Source: Burkholderiaceae bacterium (GTDB taxonomy: Bacteria; Pseudomonadota; Gammaproteobacteria; Burkholderiales; Burkholderiaceae). Taken from it: a DNA stretch of 13,983 bases. The notes beneath the pieces are model-generated. The model saw only the letters and a list, made by a program, of their open reading frames with translations, searched no databases and had not been told where the DNA came from. Position 1 is the first letter of the stretch. Every line of letters begins with the position of its first letter. Below, one piece after another: positions 7,433 to 13,983 of the stretch. The stretch spans positions 1 through 13,983 of the forward strand of contig JAJPEN010000057.1 of NCBI GenBank assembly GCA_021166835.1, given 5' to 3'. The position numbers and the translations under genes were made by a program.

Positions 7433-7507
7433 CTACGGTTCCGGGATCTCGAGATCGAGCCGCAGGTCGGCGACCGCGCGGGTGCCGTCGCCGAGCCGGT
7501 AGCTGCC
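7433..7507 (-). pseudogene. 3' end of a lost minus-strand gene
   Basis: On the minus strand, 24 codons with strong G/C-ending codon bias read GSYRLGDGTRAVADLRLD and then LEIPEP and a TAG stop. The bias matches real genes here, not the DNA to the right. Upstream of about 7507 the frame loses this character and soon meets a stop, so only a C-terminal scrap remains. I do not recognise the family. The break probably marks the left edge of the DNA that brought in the toxin-antitoxin pair. Confidence 0.4.
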
Positions 7508-7595
7508 TTCAACGCATCGGAGAGTTCAAGCCTACTGCTTTGCGCATCAAGGCAAGATGTACTCGAAGGCGAGGGGTGAGTGGCGAGGCAACCGA

Positions 7596-7892
7596 CTACA
7601 GCCGAGTAGCCCAGTAACCAGGCTCCCTGTTCTGGTGAGCGACAGCATAGATCTGTGGACCAGCGTGGTCGTCTGGTTCGTAGACAACTGTGTACGGGAA
7701 GCGGTCCAGGTGATAGAGGCGGAGACCATGGTCGCCGTGGGGACCGCGCTGCTGGTTCTCGATCAGAAGATCTCGTACGCGCTCGAACTCTGCGAGGAAC
7801 GCCTCCGCCACGGCGCGGCTTGCATGCTCTGCGTAGTAGACCGCGGCATCGCCAAGCTCGGCCTCGGCGTCCGGGTGAAGCCAGTAGCTCAC
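7596..7892 (-). CDS. ParE/RelE-superfamily toxin of a toxin-antitoxin pair
   Basis: A 98-residue toxin-like protein. Features typical of ParE-type proteins are the N-terminal LHPDAEAELGDAAVYYAEH, a helix rich in Glu/Arg (AFLAEFERVRDLL), the core LYHLDRFPYTVVYEP, and the end IYAVAHQNREPGYWATRL. Related ParE toxins poison DNA gyrase, while RelE relatives cut mRNA; the sequence alone favours the ParE side because the AVAHxxRxPGYW ending is common there. I chose the GTG start at 7892 because GTGA overlaps the TGA of the antitoxin gene, the usual coupling in such modules. A longer frame reaching 7994 has no family similarity in its extra part and would overlap the antitoxin heavily. It acts in the cytoplasm, neutralised by the protein encoded just upstream. 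Confidence 0.85.
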   Translation of the reverse strand: MSYWLHPDAEAELGDAAVYYAEHASRAVAEAFLAEFERVRDLLIENQQRGPHGDHGLRLYHLDRFPYTVVYEPDDHAGPQIYAVAHQNREPGYWATRL

Positions 7893-8113
7893 GAAATCCG
7901 GGCACGGACTCGGGCAAGTGCCTCGGCTCCCGAAACCATCGATACCTCGCCGGAACGAACTGCGTCGCGTCTGCTGCGAGCGAGTGCCAGCCACGCCGCC
8001 TGCGCCGGCGATTTCGGCTCGAAGCTTGCGAGCAGCCTTTCGACGAGTTTGGCCCGATCTTCGGGCGGAAGACTCAATGCCTGGGCCGCAATGTCTTCGA
8101 CTGGCGTGGTCAT
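7889..8113 (-). CDS. Antitoxin, addiction-module component (TIGR02574-like)
   Basis: A 74-residue protein and first gene of the toxin-antitoxin module. Its N-terminal half, VEDIAAQALSLPPEDRAKLVERLLASFEP, is the hallmark of the small addiction-module antitoxins that pair with ParE-type toxins: a short amphipathic helix, then LPPEDRxxLxxxLLxS. The second half is charged and ends ALARVRARIS. It stops inside the toxin start (GTGA), so antitoxin is made first and in step with toxin. GAGAAA lies a few bases before the ATG as a modest ribosome binding site. These antitoxins bind and block the toxin and often repress their own promoter. No clear operator is visible in the 99 bp separating it from the M61 peptidase gene. 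Confidence 0.85.
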   Translation of the reverse strand: MTTPVEDIAAQALSLPPEDRAKLVERLLASFEPKSPAQAAWLALARSRRDAVRSGEVSMVSGAEALARVRARIS

Positions 8114-8212
8114 GATGGATTTCTCGCGTGCTTGTTCAAAGATGCTACATCCACAGCAGCGTGACCGCCCTCGAGTTGGATAGGACAGGCGTTCTACTCC
8201 TGTTGACTTCCC

Positions 8213-10066
8213 TTAAGTGCCTGTGCCGAGCCATCCGTTCAGCAGGCGCGTCGTTCCCGCTGATCGACGTTCGTCGACCATGAGCTTCGCCTCCGTCCTG
8301 GCCGGTGCCTCGAGCCTCAGCTCGCGCTCGATCAGCTCGTCGCGCCGGAAGGCGTGCACGCGCAGACGATCACCCGGTCGTCGCCGCGCGAGCAGTGCCT
8401 TGCACGCCGCTTCGTCGCTCACCCGCAGCCCGTCGAAGGCGACGATCGCATCGCCCGCCGACAGGCCTGCCCGCTCGGCCGGCTGCCCGTTGTACGCGCT
8501 CGCGATCGTCAGCTGCCCGTCGCGCATCGCGAGCCGCGCGCCGATCGAGACCGGCCCCTGGTCGCCCGCACCCAGCTCTAGCCGCACGCCGAAGGGCCGC
8601 AGCAGCGGCGCGAGCGGCAGCTCCGCGGTGCCGTACGCCCAGGCGCGGACCTGCGCATCGAGCCGCAGGCCGACCGTCTCTTCGAGCAGTCGCGGGAACG
8701 CGTCCTCGACGAGCCCCTCGCCGCCGTCGAAAGCGCTCTTGCCGTAGCGCTCCCACATCGCGCGCAGCACGTCGTCGAGCGAGTGCCGCCCGCGCGTGCG
8801 CTCGCGAATCGTCAGGTCGAGCGCGAGCGCCACCAGCGATCCCTTCGCGTAGTAGCTGACGATCGCGTTCGGCGCGTTCTCGTCCTGGCGATAGAACTTG
8901 ATCCATGCATCGAAGCTCGATTCCGCGATGCTCTGCGTGCGCCGGCCCGGGCCCCGCTGCACGTTCGAGATCGTTTTCGCGAGCAGTCCGAGATACGCGC
9001 TGCGATCCACGGCGCCGGAGCGCACGAGCATCAGGTCGTCGTAATACGACGTGAAGCCCTCGAAGATCCACAGCAGCCGCGTGTAGTTCTCGTTCTGCAG
9101 GTCGGGCGCGACGAAGGACGCCGGCCGGATCCGCTTGACGTTCCACGAATGGAAATACTCGTGGCTCGCCAGTCCGAGGAACGAGCGATAGCCTTCCGAC
9201 GGCTCGCGCATGCCGGGGTGCGGCAACTCGTTCCGCGAGCAGATCAGCGAGCTGCTCGAACGATGCTCGAGCCCGCCGTATCCGTTGCCGACCACGAGCA
9301 CCTGGAACACGTAGCGGTCGAAGGGAGCGCGTCCGCGGCGGGGATCGAACAGCCGGACCTGCGCGCCGCAGATGCGGCGCAGGTCCCGGCACAGGCGCTC
9401 GGTGTCGGCATCGTGCCGGCCGGTGATCGCGATTTCGTGACGGGCGCCGCCGACGTCGAAGGAGGCGAGCGTGAAGCGCCCCATCTCGACCGGGTGGTCG
9501 ATCAGCTCGGCGTAGTCGCAAGCGCGATACGCGCCGAACCCATGCTCGCGTGCGCCTGCCGAAGGCATCGTCGTCGCGACGCGCCAGTCGGCATATCCAT
9601 CGCCTGCCGGCGGGTCCAGTTGCAGCTCGCACGGCTGCGCCTCGTGTCCGATCGCGCGCAGGAACAGGCTCGAACCGTTGAAGAAGCCGTGCATCGAATC
9701 GAGGTGCGCCGCTCGCACCGACAGATCCCACGCATAGACCTGGTAGCGCACGTGCAGCGCTTCGTCGCAGCGCGCCGCCTGCCACGTCGCCTTGTCGAGC
9801 TTGCGCAGCGCGACCCGGCGGCCGGACGCGGTCGATGCCTCGATCGACACGACGTTGCGCGCGAACTCGCGGATCATGTAACTGCCCGGTGTCCACGCCG
9901 GCATCGCGACGCGTTGTCCTTCCGGATCGGGACGGGCGATCGCCAACTCGACCTCGAAGCAATGCGCGTTCGGGTCGATAGGCGTGACGCGGTAGCGGAT
10001 CGGCGCTGCGCTCGCTCGCTCCTCGCCCACGGCCTGCGCCGCGCGCGAGACGTCGTCGCGCCTCAC
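8213..10066 (-). CDS. M61-family metallopeptidase with PDZ domain (glycyl aminopeptidase-like)
   Basis: A 617-residue zinc peptidase. The N-terminal beta domain (about 20-190) contains PAWTPGSYMIREFARNV. The catalytic thermolysin-like domain carries HEYFH at 302-306 with LASHEYFHSWNVKRIRP, and the third zinc ligand Glu336 in WIFEGFTSYYDD, both intact. A C-terminal PDZ domain covers about 505-590, with PAERAGLSAGDAIVAFDGL. This order is that of Sphingomonas glycyl aminopeptidase and related M61 proteins, which prefer N-terminal glycine or alanine. No signal peptide is evident, so it is likely cytoplasmic. The GTG start at 10066 makes a GTGA overlap with the acuI-like stop; an in-frame ATG at 10234 would add 56 Arg-rich residues that are just the shadow of acuI. 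It is the second gene of a two-gene operon. Confidence 0.93.
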   Translation of the reverse strand: MRRDDVSRAAQAVGEERASAAPIRYRVTPIDPNAHCFEVELAIARPDPEGQRVAMPAWTPGSYMIREFARNVVSIEASTASGRRVALRKLDKATWQAARCDEALHVRYQVYAWDLSVRAAHLDSMHGFFNGSSLFLRAIGHEAQPCELQLDPPAGDGYADWRVATTMPSAGAREHGFGAYRACDYAELIDHPVEMGRFTLASFDVGGARHEIAITGRHDADTERLCRDLRRICGAQVRLFDPRRGRAPFDRYVFQVLVVGNGYGGLEHRSSSSLICSRNELPHPGMREPSEGYRSFLGLASHEYFHSWNVKRIRPASFVAPDLQNENYTRLLWIFEGFTSYYDDLMLVRSGAVDRSAYLGLLAKTISNVQRGPGRRTQSIAESSFDAWIKFYRQDENAPNAIVSYYAKGSLVALALDLTIRERTRGRHSLDDVLRAMWERYGKSAFDGGEGLVEDAFPRLLEETVGLRLDAQVRAWAYGTAELPLAPLLRPFGVRLELGAGDQGPVSIGARLAMRDGQLTIASAYNGQPAERAGLSAGDAIVAFDGLRVSDEAACKALLARRRPGDRLRVHAFRRDELIERELRLEAPARTEAKLMVDERRSAGTTRLLNGWLGTGT

Positions 10067-11061
10067 CGGTTCACGTCGACCGCGGTGCGGCCGCGCACGT
10101 GGCCGGCGAGCATCTCCGGCGCCAGGCGCAATGCGTCGTCGAGACCGACCACCTGCGTGATCCGCTCGAGCGCGTCGCGATCCAGCTCGCGCGCGAGCCG
10201 GCTCCATGCTTCGCGGCGGTCTTCGATCGGGCACATCACCGAATCGACGCCGATCAGCCGCACGCCTCGGAGAATGAACGGTGCGACCGACGCGGGGAAA
10301 TCCATCCCCTGCGCCAGGCCGCAGGCGGTCACCGTGCCACGGTAGCGCGTCTGCGCGCAGGCGTTCGCCAGCGTGTGCGAGCCCACTGCGTCGACCACGC
10401 CCGCCCAGCGCTCCTTCTGCAGAGGCTTGCCCGGGGCGGAAAGCGTCGCGCGATCGACGATCTCGGCCGCGCCCAGTTCGCGCAGGTACGCTTCCTCGGA
10501 GGTGCGGCCGGTCGACGCGACGACGCGAAAGCCCCGTCGCGCGAGCAGCGCTATGGCGACGCTCCCCACGCCGCCCGCAGCTCCCGTGACGAGAACCTCA
10601 CCCTGGTCGGGCTCGACGCCTTGCCGCTCGAGCATCATCACGCACAGCATCGCCGTGTAACCGGCGGTGCCGATCGCCATCGCCCGACGTGAATCGAGCC
10701 CTTCGGGCATCGCGACCAGCCAGTCGCCGCGCAGCCGCGCGCGCTGCGCGAGGCAGCCCCAGTGCGTCTCGCCGACGCCCCAGCCGTTCAGGATCACGCG
10801 ATCGCCGTTGGCGAAGCCGGGATGAGAACTTTCCTCGACGACGCCGGCACCGTCGATGCCCGGCACCATCGGCCAGCGTCGCACGACCGGAGAGCGGTTC
10901 GTCAGCGCGAGCGCGTCCTTGTAGTTCAGCGCCGAGTACTCGACGCGCAGCGTCACGTCGGCGTCCGGCGTGGCTGCCTTCGCTTCGTCGTCGGTGATCG
11001 AGCGGCGCTTCGCCGTGAAGCCGCCGGCGTCGGTTTTCTCGAGATACAGTGCATCGAACAT
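10063..11061 (-). CDS. acuI: Acrylyl-CoA reductase (NADPH)-type MDR oxidoreductase, AcuI/YhdH family
   Basis: A 332-residue zinc-independent medium-chain reductase. AcuI reduces acryloyl-CoA to propionyl-CoA with NADPH; YhdH of E. coli is the same family and helps detoxify acrylate-type compounds. The diagnostic blocks are all here: YSALNYKDALALT (42-54), FPMVPGID-like WPMVPGIDGAG (63-73), VILNGWGVGETHWG (89-102), and the nucleotide-binding loop TGAAGGVGSVA (159-169). The closing SVMCPIEDRREAWSRLA is also typical. Of two adjacent ATGs (11064, 11061), the second is better placed: GGAG is six bases upstream. It overlaps the M61 peptidase gene by GTGA, so the two are co-translated. The upstream 230 bp is shared with a divergent lipoprotein gene; no convincing sigma-70 promoter was identified there. 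Confidence 0.92.
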   Translation of the reverse strand: MFDALYLEKTDAGGFTAKRRSITDDEAKAATPDADVTLRVEYSALNYKDALALTNRSPVVRRWPMVPGIDGAGVVEESSHPGFANGDRVILNGWGVGETHWGCLAQRARLRGDWLVAMPEGLDSRRAMAIGTAGYTAMLCVMMLERQGVEPDQGEVLVTGAAGGVGSVAIALLARRGFRVVASTGRTSEEAYLRELGAAEIVDRATLSAPGKPLQKERWAGVVDAVGSHTLANACAQTRYRGTVTACGLAQGMDFPASVAPFILRGVRLIGVDSVMCPIEDRREAWSRLARELDRDALERITQVVGLDDALRLAPEMLAGHVRGRTAVDVNR

Positions 11062-11167
11062 CATCGTCTCCGCATCGAAATCGTCGCCGGCAGGCTAGCC
11101 GATCTGCACGGCAACGTCGATTCGATCACCCTGCCGCCCGGTCGATCCGGTACATTCGTCGGCCAAG

Positions 11168-11182
11168 GGCCGCGTCGCGGCC
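11168..11182. repeat. 15-bp palindrome in the acuI/lipoprotein divergent region
   Basis: GGCCGCG-T-CGCGGCC is a perfect inverted repeat with one central base, between the divergent acuI-like gene and the surface lipoprotein gene. A palindrome of this size in a divergent promoter region could be an operator. GC-rich genomes also produce such sites by chance, and no second copy is seen nearby. Confidence 0.3.
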
Positions 11183-11298
11183 TGGCTGCGCGTCGGGCTC
11201 GTCGCCGTCGTGGCGATTCACCCCCTGTCCGGTGGGTTGTGGGTCCGGCGCGCCGAACGCCCGGTTACGATCCGGCGACCCCGTTACGGAGCCTCGCA

Positions 11299-12399
11299 GT
11301 GGAAGACAAGTCGAAGAAGTCCGGCAACGCCCGCCTGATGCGGCTGCTCGGTCGAGCCGTTCCCGCCGTTCTGGCGGCCGGGGTACTCGCTGCGTGCGGC
11401 GGAGGGGGTGGTGGGGGCGGGGGTGGAGGCGGCGGCACTCCGGCGCCGAAGGCATGCGAATCGACGAGGCCAACGACCGAATTGGGCTTCGCGGTTGGCA
11501 CCTGTGAGTCGACGGGTGTCACGGTGCTTCGGGACATCGAGAGCGAGGTGGTCGTTTCGGGTGGCGGTTACAACCTCACCATCCAACCTTCTGGAGAGTT
11601 GCAGCAGACCAATGCAGCTTTTACTTCGAGCAACCTATCCCCTGTGATCACTGGTGGGGATGGAGTGCTGCGATATCGAACGATTCTCGGTGGGCTTTCC
11701 GGCGTCGCGTACGAGGAATCACCGAATCCGATCGGCCAAGAGATCATGCCGCCGTTCGTTGCGATCATCGATTTCCACGACGCTTGGAGTTGGTCGAGTT
11801 CTACCTCCCGCGGTCCCCAGGTGCTCGGCCTGAACTCGGTCAGTTTCGGCACTTGGGATCGCACGATCACAACTGGTGAGGGCTACTTCGGCGTGTGGTA
11901 CGCACAGCGCCCCAACGCGACGGACAAGGCAATCCCGAACACCCAGACCCGTTTCGTAGGTCGTTCCGTCGGTATCCTCGGCGCTACAACGCAAACCAGC
12001 TTTGCCCGCCTTTCACTATCGCCCTCGGTCGATCCGTTCTTCGCGAAGGGCGGAACCGCGCGCGGGTACAGTGCAAACGTAGACTTCACCATCAGCGGCC
12101 AGACGCTTTCCGGGACCTTGTCGGGATTCGTCGTCTCGGTGGCGAATGAAGCCGGGCAGATCCAGACCACCGCGCCCTTCGATTTGAAATCGATCTCGTT
12201 CGAGTCGACGACGGTGCCACCCTCGGGTGTGATCACCGGATCACTTTCCTCGAGCGAAATCGCCCCGGGAACCGGGACGTTCGAGGCAACGTTTTTCGGC
12301 CTTCCCGGCAACGCGGGTTCAAAAGAGATCGGTGGCCGATTCCAGTTTCGGACTACGGATGGGCTCGTCGGAGTTGGCTCCTTCGGGGCGCAACAATGA
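11299..12399 (+). CDS. Surface lipoprotein with transferrin-binding-protein-like beta-barrel
   Basis: A 366-residue lipoprotein. The signal peptide ends in AVLAAGVLAAC (lipid Cys33 from this start), then 13 glycines in a row built from mixed GGN codons, a flexible tether often seen on outer-membrane lipoproteins of Burkholderiales. The rest is beta-rich and Ser/Thr/Gly-rich. The C-terminal end, ATFFGLPGNAGSKEIGGRFQF followed by an acidic turn and VGVGSFGAQQ, has the GxFxGxxAxEvGGxFxxxxxDGxxGxFGA form of the TbpB/factor H-binding-protein barrel. Such proteins bind iron or haem carriers, or host proteins, at the surface; the ligand here is unknown. GTG at 11299 is preceded by GGAG (11288-11291, seven bases). 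ATG at 11338 would give a more typical signal peptide (Cys20) but has no ribosome binding site. Codon use is less biased than in the flanking genes. Confidence 0.75.
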   Translation: MEDKSKKSGNARLMRLLGRAVPAVLAAGVLAACGGGGGGGGGGGGGTPAPKACESTRPTTELGFAVGTCESTGVTVLRDIESEVVVSGGGYNLTIQPSGELQQTNAAFTSSNLSPVITGGDGVLRYRTILGGLSGVAYEESPNPIGQEIMPPFVAIIDFHDAWSWSSSTSRGPQVLGLNSVSFGTWDRTITTGEGYFGVWYAQRPNATDKAIPNTQTRFVGRSVGILGATTQTSFARLSLSPSVDPFFAKGGTARGYSANVDFTISGQTLSGTLSGFVVSVANEAGQIQTTAPFDLKSISFESTTVPPSGVITGSLSSSEIAPGTGTFEATFFGLPGNAGSKEIGGRFQFRTTDGLVGVGSFGAQQ

Positions 12400-12426
12400 G
12401 ACGGTGCATCGACGGAGCGTCACACG

Positions 12427-13215
12427 ATGAATAATCAGTCCTCCTACCAGAACATCCTCGTCGAACCGCGCGGCCGCGTCGGCCTCGTCACGCTGAACCG
12501 TCCGAAGCAGCTCAACGCGCTGAACGACGCGCTGATGGACGAACTGGGCGCCGCGCTCGTCGACTTCGATGCCGACGAGAGCATCGGCGCCATTGTCATC
12601 ACGGGCAGCGACAAGGCCTTCGCCGCTGGCGCCGACATCGGGGCGATGGCCGGCTGGAGCTACATGGACGTCTACCGGAACGAGTACATCACTCGCAACT
12701 GGGAGACGATCCGGCGGGTGCGCAAGCCGGTGATCGCCGCGGTTGCCGGCTATGCGCTCGGCGGCGGCTGCGAGCTGGCGATGATGTGCGACATCATCAT
12801 CGCCGCCGACACCGCGAAGTTCGGCCAGCCCGAGGTCAAGCTCGGCATCATCCCGGGCGCCGGCGGCACGCAGCGCCTGCCGCGCGCGGTGTCGAAGGCG
12901 AAGGCGATGGATCTCTGCCTCACCGCGCGCAACATGGACGCGCAGGAGGCCGAGCGCGCGGGCCTGGTCTCGCGTGTCGTGCCGGCCGAGCGGCTGCTCG
13001 ACGAGGCGATCGCCGTCGCCACGACGATCGCCGGCTTCTCGCTGCCGTCCGTGATGATGATCAAGGAGGCGATCAACCGGGCGTACGAATCGCCGCTCGC
13101 CGAAGGGATCCTCTTCGAGCGTCGGCTTTTCCATTCGCTGTTCGCCACCGACGACCAGAAGGAAGGCATGGCGGCCTTCGTCGAGAAGCGCAAGCCGGAC
13201 TTCCGGCACCGCTGA
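12427..13215 (+). CDS. Enoyl-CoA hydratase (crotonase family)
   Basis: A 262-residue crotonase that hydrates trans-2-enoyl-CoA to 3-hydroxyacyl-CoA in fatty-acid or aromatic-acid beta-oxidation. The motifs are complete: [18 protein letters not shown] near the N-terminus, the oxyanion-hole segment [11 protein letters not shown] (64-74), and both catalytic glutamates, Glu116 in [15 protein letters not shown] and Glu136 in [22 protein letters not shown]. The C-terminal helix region reads [23 protein letters not shown]. Both acid residues present argues for a true hydratase rather than an isomerase. GGAG at 12414-12417 lies nine bases before the ATG. It is 27 bp after the lipoprotein stop on the same strand, so read-through is possible, though the functions look unrelated. 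Its substrate may connect to the acyl-CoA chemistry of the acuI-like gene, but this is inference. Confidence 0.95.
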   Translation: MNNQSSYQNILVEPRGRVGLVTLNRPKQLNALNDALMDELGAALVDFDADESIGAIVITGSDKAFAAGADIGAMAGWSYMDVYRNEYITRNWETIRRVRKPVIAAVAGYALGGGCELAMMCDIIIAADTAKFGQPEVKLGIIPGAGGTQRLPRAVSKAKAMDLCLTARNMDAQEAERAGLVSRVVPAERLLDEAIAVATTIAGFSLPSVMMIKEAINRAYESPLAEGILFERRLFHSLFATDDQKEGMAAFVEKRKPDFRHR

Positions 13216-13304
13216 GAACACGTCCGCCCGCACGGCTGGTCGCCGGCGTCGGGCGGGACCGGCGCAGCCGCGGCGTGTCTCGTGTCTTCGCGCTACCAAA
13301 GCGA

Positions 13305-13344
13305 GCGTTTGCCGCCGCGGAATCGATTTCACAGCGGCAAACGC
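13305..13344. repeat. Perfect 11-bp inverted repeat between the hydratase gene and rrn
   Basis: GCGTTTGCCGC (13305-13315) and GCGGCAAACGC (13334-13344) are exact reverse complements with an 18-base spacer that itself contains the palindrome AATCGATT. No T-run follows on either strand, so a classical intrinsic terminator is not supported, though it may stop transcription of the hydratase gene or protect its mRNA end. A 12-bp palindrome, GCGGGC/GCCCGC, lies further on at 13380-13391. No gene is seen in 13216-13847. Confidence 0.6.
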
Positions 13345-13422
13345 CACAATTCGTTGCGTTGTGCCCGGCCCTGGCGGGGGCGGGCGCCCGCAGTGAGGTC
13401 GCTTCCCCAGGGCGGCTGCAGC

Positions 13423-13451
13423 TTGCAGGACCCGCAAAACACTGCTAAAGT
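13423..13451 (+). promoter_or_regulatory. Candidate rrn promoter P1 (extended -10)
   Basis: TTGCAG (13423-13428) and TAAAGT (13446-13451) are 17 bases apart, with TG-C directly before the -10, forming an extended -10. The -10 is flanked by CCCGC and GCGGG arms (13431-13435, 13453-13457). The -35 is only a partial match, so it is weaker evidence than the promoter downstream. Confidence 0.45.
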
Positions 13452-13535
13452 CGCGGGTTCCTCAACGACGAACGTTTCGCCGACGAGGTCGGGAAGCGCA
13501 AAGGCGCTCCCGAGAGCAGCAAAAGGCAGGCTCGT

Positions 13536-13564
13536 TTGACACGCTTCTCGAAAGCAGTCATACT
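13536..13564 (+). promoter_or_regulatory. rrn promoter P2 (sigma-70)
   Basis: A consensus -35, TTGACA (13536-13541), is followed after exactly 17 bases by CATACT (13559-13564). The downstream run CTCCCTTCTCTGCTGAT resembles the start region of Burkholderia and Ralstonia rrn promoters, as I remember them (CATAATCTC then TTTCTCTGCTG). The GC-rich bases after the -10 fit a stringently controlled rRNA promoter. Transcription would begin near 13571, about 280 bp before 16S. Confidence 0.75.
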
Positions 13565-13617
13565 CTCCCTTCTCTGCTGATCGCGAAACGGCACAGCGCA
13601 AAGGCGCCAGCTGAACT

Positions 13618-13651
13618 CTCCGCAAGGAGCCGCGGTCACCGATCTTTAACA
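13618..13651 (+). promoter_or_regulatory. boxB- and boxA-like rrn antitermination signals
   Basis: A small hairpin, CTCC-GCAA-GGAG (13618-13629), with a GNRA loop, is followed by CGATCTTTAACA (13640-13651), close to the boxA consensus TGCTCTTTAACA, and then by AATCAACAGCCGATAAGTGTGGG, the conserved betaproteobacterial leader stretch with a boxC-like GTGTGGG. These elements load Nus factors so that polymerase passes through the long untranslated rRNA operon. Confidence 0.8.
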
Positions 13652-13791
13652 ATCAACAGCCGATAAGTGTGGGTGTTTGGGCGAACGCGCCAAGCCTACG
13701 GACACAGCGGGCAACCGCAGTGCCCGGAAGCCGGTTCCGTTTCCGGATTCGTCCGGAGCGGTTCTCGAAAAATCAAACGCTCACACGGTAA

Positions 13792-13817
13792 ACATCCATT
13801 GGGAAACCAATGAATGT
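13792..13817 (+). other. rRNA leader stem-loop with GAAA tetraloop
   Basis: CATTGG (13797-13802) pairs with CCAATG (13807-13812) around GAAA, and the stem continues as ACAT/ATGT across one C-A mismatch. A second hairpin upstream, TCCGGA-TTCG-TCCGGA (13742-13757), has a UUCG loop. Such leader structures in pre-rRNA guide folding and RNase III processing of 16S; the matching 3' half would lie after the 16S gene. Confidence 0.6.
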
Positions 13818-13847
13818 CAATTCCGTTCTTGAGCAAACCTAAAGATC

Positions 13848-13983
13848 GAACTGAAGAGTTTGATCCTGGCTCAGATTGAACGCTGGCGGCATGCTTTACA
13901 CATGCAAGTCGAACGGCAGCGCGGGGGCAACCCTGGCGGCGAGTGGCGAACGGGTGAGTAATACATCGGAACGTACCTGGTAG
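13848..13983 (+). rRNA. 16S ribosomal RNA, 5' end (runs off the window)
   Basis: The first 136 bases of the small-subunit rRNA are present. The universal start TGAAGAGTTTGATCCTGGCTCAG begins at 13852, and alignment to E. coli position 1 gives 13848. It is followed by GAACGCTGGCGGCATGCTTTACACATGCAAGTCGAACGG and GGCGAACGGGTGAGTAATACATCGGAACGTACC. The ATACATCGGAACGTACC block is typical of Burkholderiales. Only the V1 region is included, so genus-level placement is not justified. Confidence 0.98.

Noticed and set aside
7500..7600. Integron attC or IS end at the left border of the toxin-antitoxin segment
   Set aside because: I looked for core-site pairs, terminal inverted repeats and matching direct repeats at the right border and found none.
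8783..10345. 520-codon plus-strand ORF antisense to the M61 peptidase gene
   Set aside because: It is rich in Arg and Ala with no motif. It exists because the G/C-biased codons of the real gene leave the opposite strand without stops; the minus strand has intact HEYFH and PDZ signatures.
10762..11298. Possible long N-terminal extension of the surface lipoprotein
   Set aside because: The frame is open upstream, but it runs antisense through the acuI-like gene. The signal peptide and the GGAG site place the true start at 11299 or 11338.
11402..11450. Poly-Gly run as a sequencing artefact or slippage tract
   Set aside because: The glycines are encoded by mixed GGA, GGC, GGG and GGT codons, and the frame continues normally, so a real tether is more likely. 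Local slippage variation is still possible.
12319..13437. 372-codon minus-strand ORF over the enoyl-CoA hydratase gene
   Set aside because: It has no recognisable domain and covers a clearly coding crotonase on the other strand and part of the rrn upstream region.
1..13983. CRISPR array, tRNA genes or complete insertion sequence
   Set aside because: No regularly spaced repeats, cloverleaf-like segments or transposase-type ORFs were seen on either strand.

Overview
The window looks like chromosomal DNA of a GC-rich betaproteobacterium of the order Burkholderiales. The right edge holds a 16S rRNA 5' end and an rrn leader of the Burkholderia/Ralstonia type. The housekeeping genes (trpGDC, an AcuI/YhdH reductase, an M61 peptidase and a crotonase) use almost only G/C-ending codons. 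Genus cannot be fixed from this much 16S.

Layout. (1) Positions 1-3466, all on +, carry accessory genes with softer codon bias: the end of an OmpR/CopR-type response regulator, its overlapping heavy-metal-type sensor kinase, a LysR regulator and an unrecognised lipoprotein. (2) 3467-4898 is mostly broken or non-coding: a VOC/glyoxalase-like gene on -, a DoxX-family remnant, and about 570 bp in front of trpG. That stretch contains a 16-codon ORF with tandem Trp codons, overlapping hairpins, and no trpE. (3) 4899-7415 is the tight trpG-trpD-trpC operon, which makes the anthranilate synthase glutaminase subunit and the next steps of tryptophan synthesis. (4) 7416-8212 is an apparent insertion: the 3' tail of an otherwise missing minus-strand gene, then a translationally coupled antitoxin/ParE-type toxin pair. 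(5) 8213-11061 on - is a two-gene operon, acuI-like then M61 peptidase, joined by a GTGA overlap. (6) 11299-12399 on + is a surface lipoprotein with a poly-Gly linker and a transferrin-binding-protein-like C-terminal barrel. (7) 12427-13215 is an enoyl-CoA hydratase. (8) 13216-13983 holds a perfect 11-bp inverted repeat, two tandem rrn promoters, boxB/boxA-like antitermination signals, leader stem-loops and the start of 16S rRNA.

The most interesting signal is in front of trpG. A short ORF, MNRIASINVAQWWRFQ-stop, has tandem TGG codons followed by CGC, as in the E. coli trp leader peptide. A 7-bp hairpin starts three bases after the Trp codons and covers the stop codon. It sits 76 bp downstream of a possible extended -10 promoter. 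This suggests attenuation of a trp operon whose first gene is trpG rather than trpE. No canonical terminator with a U-tract and no strong ribosome binding site is visible, so it is a hypothesis.
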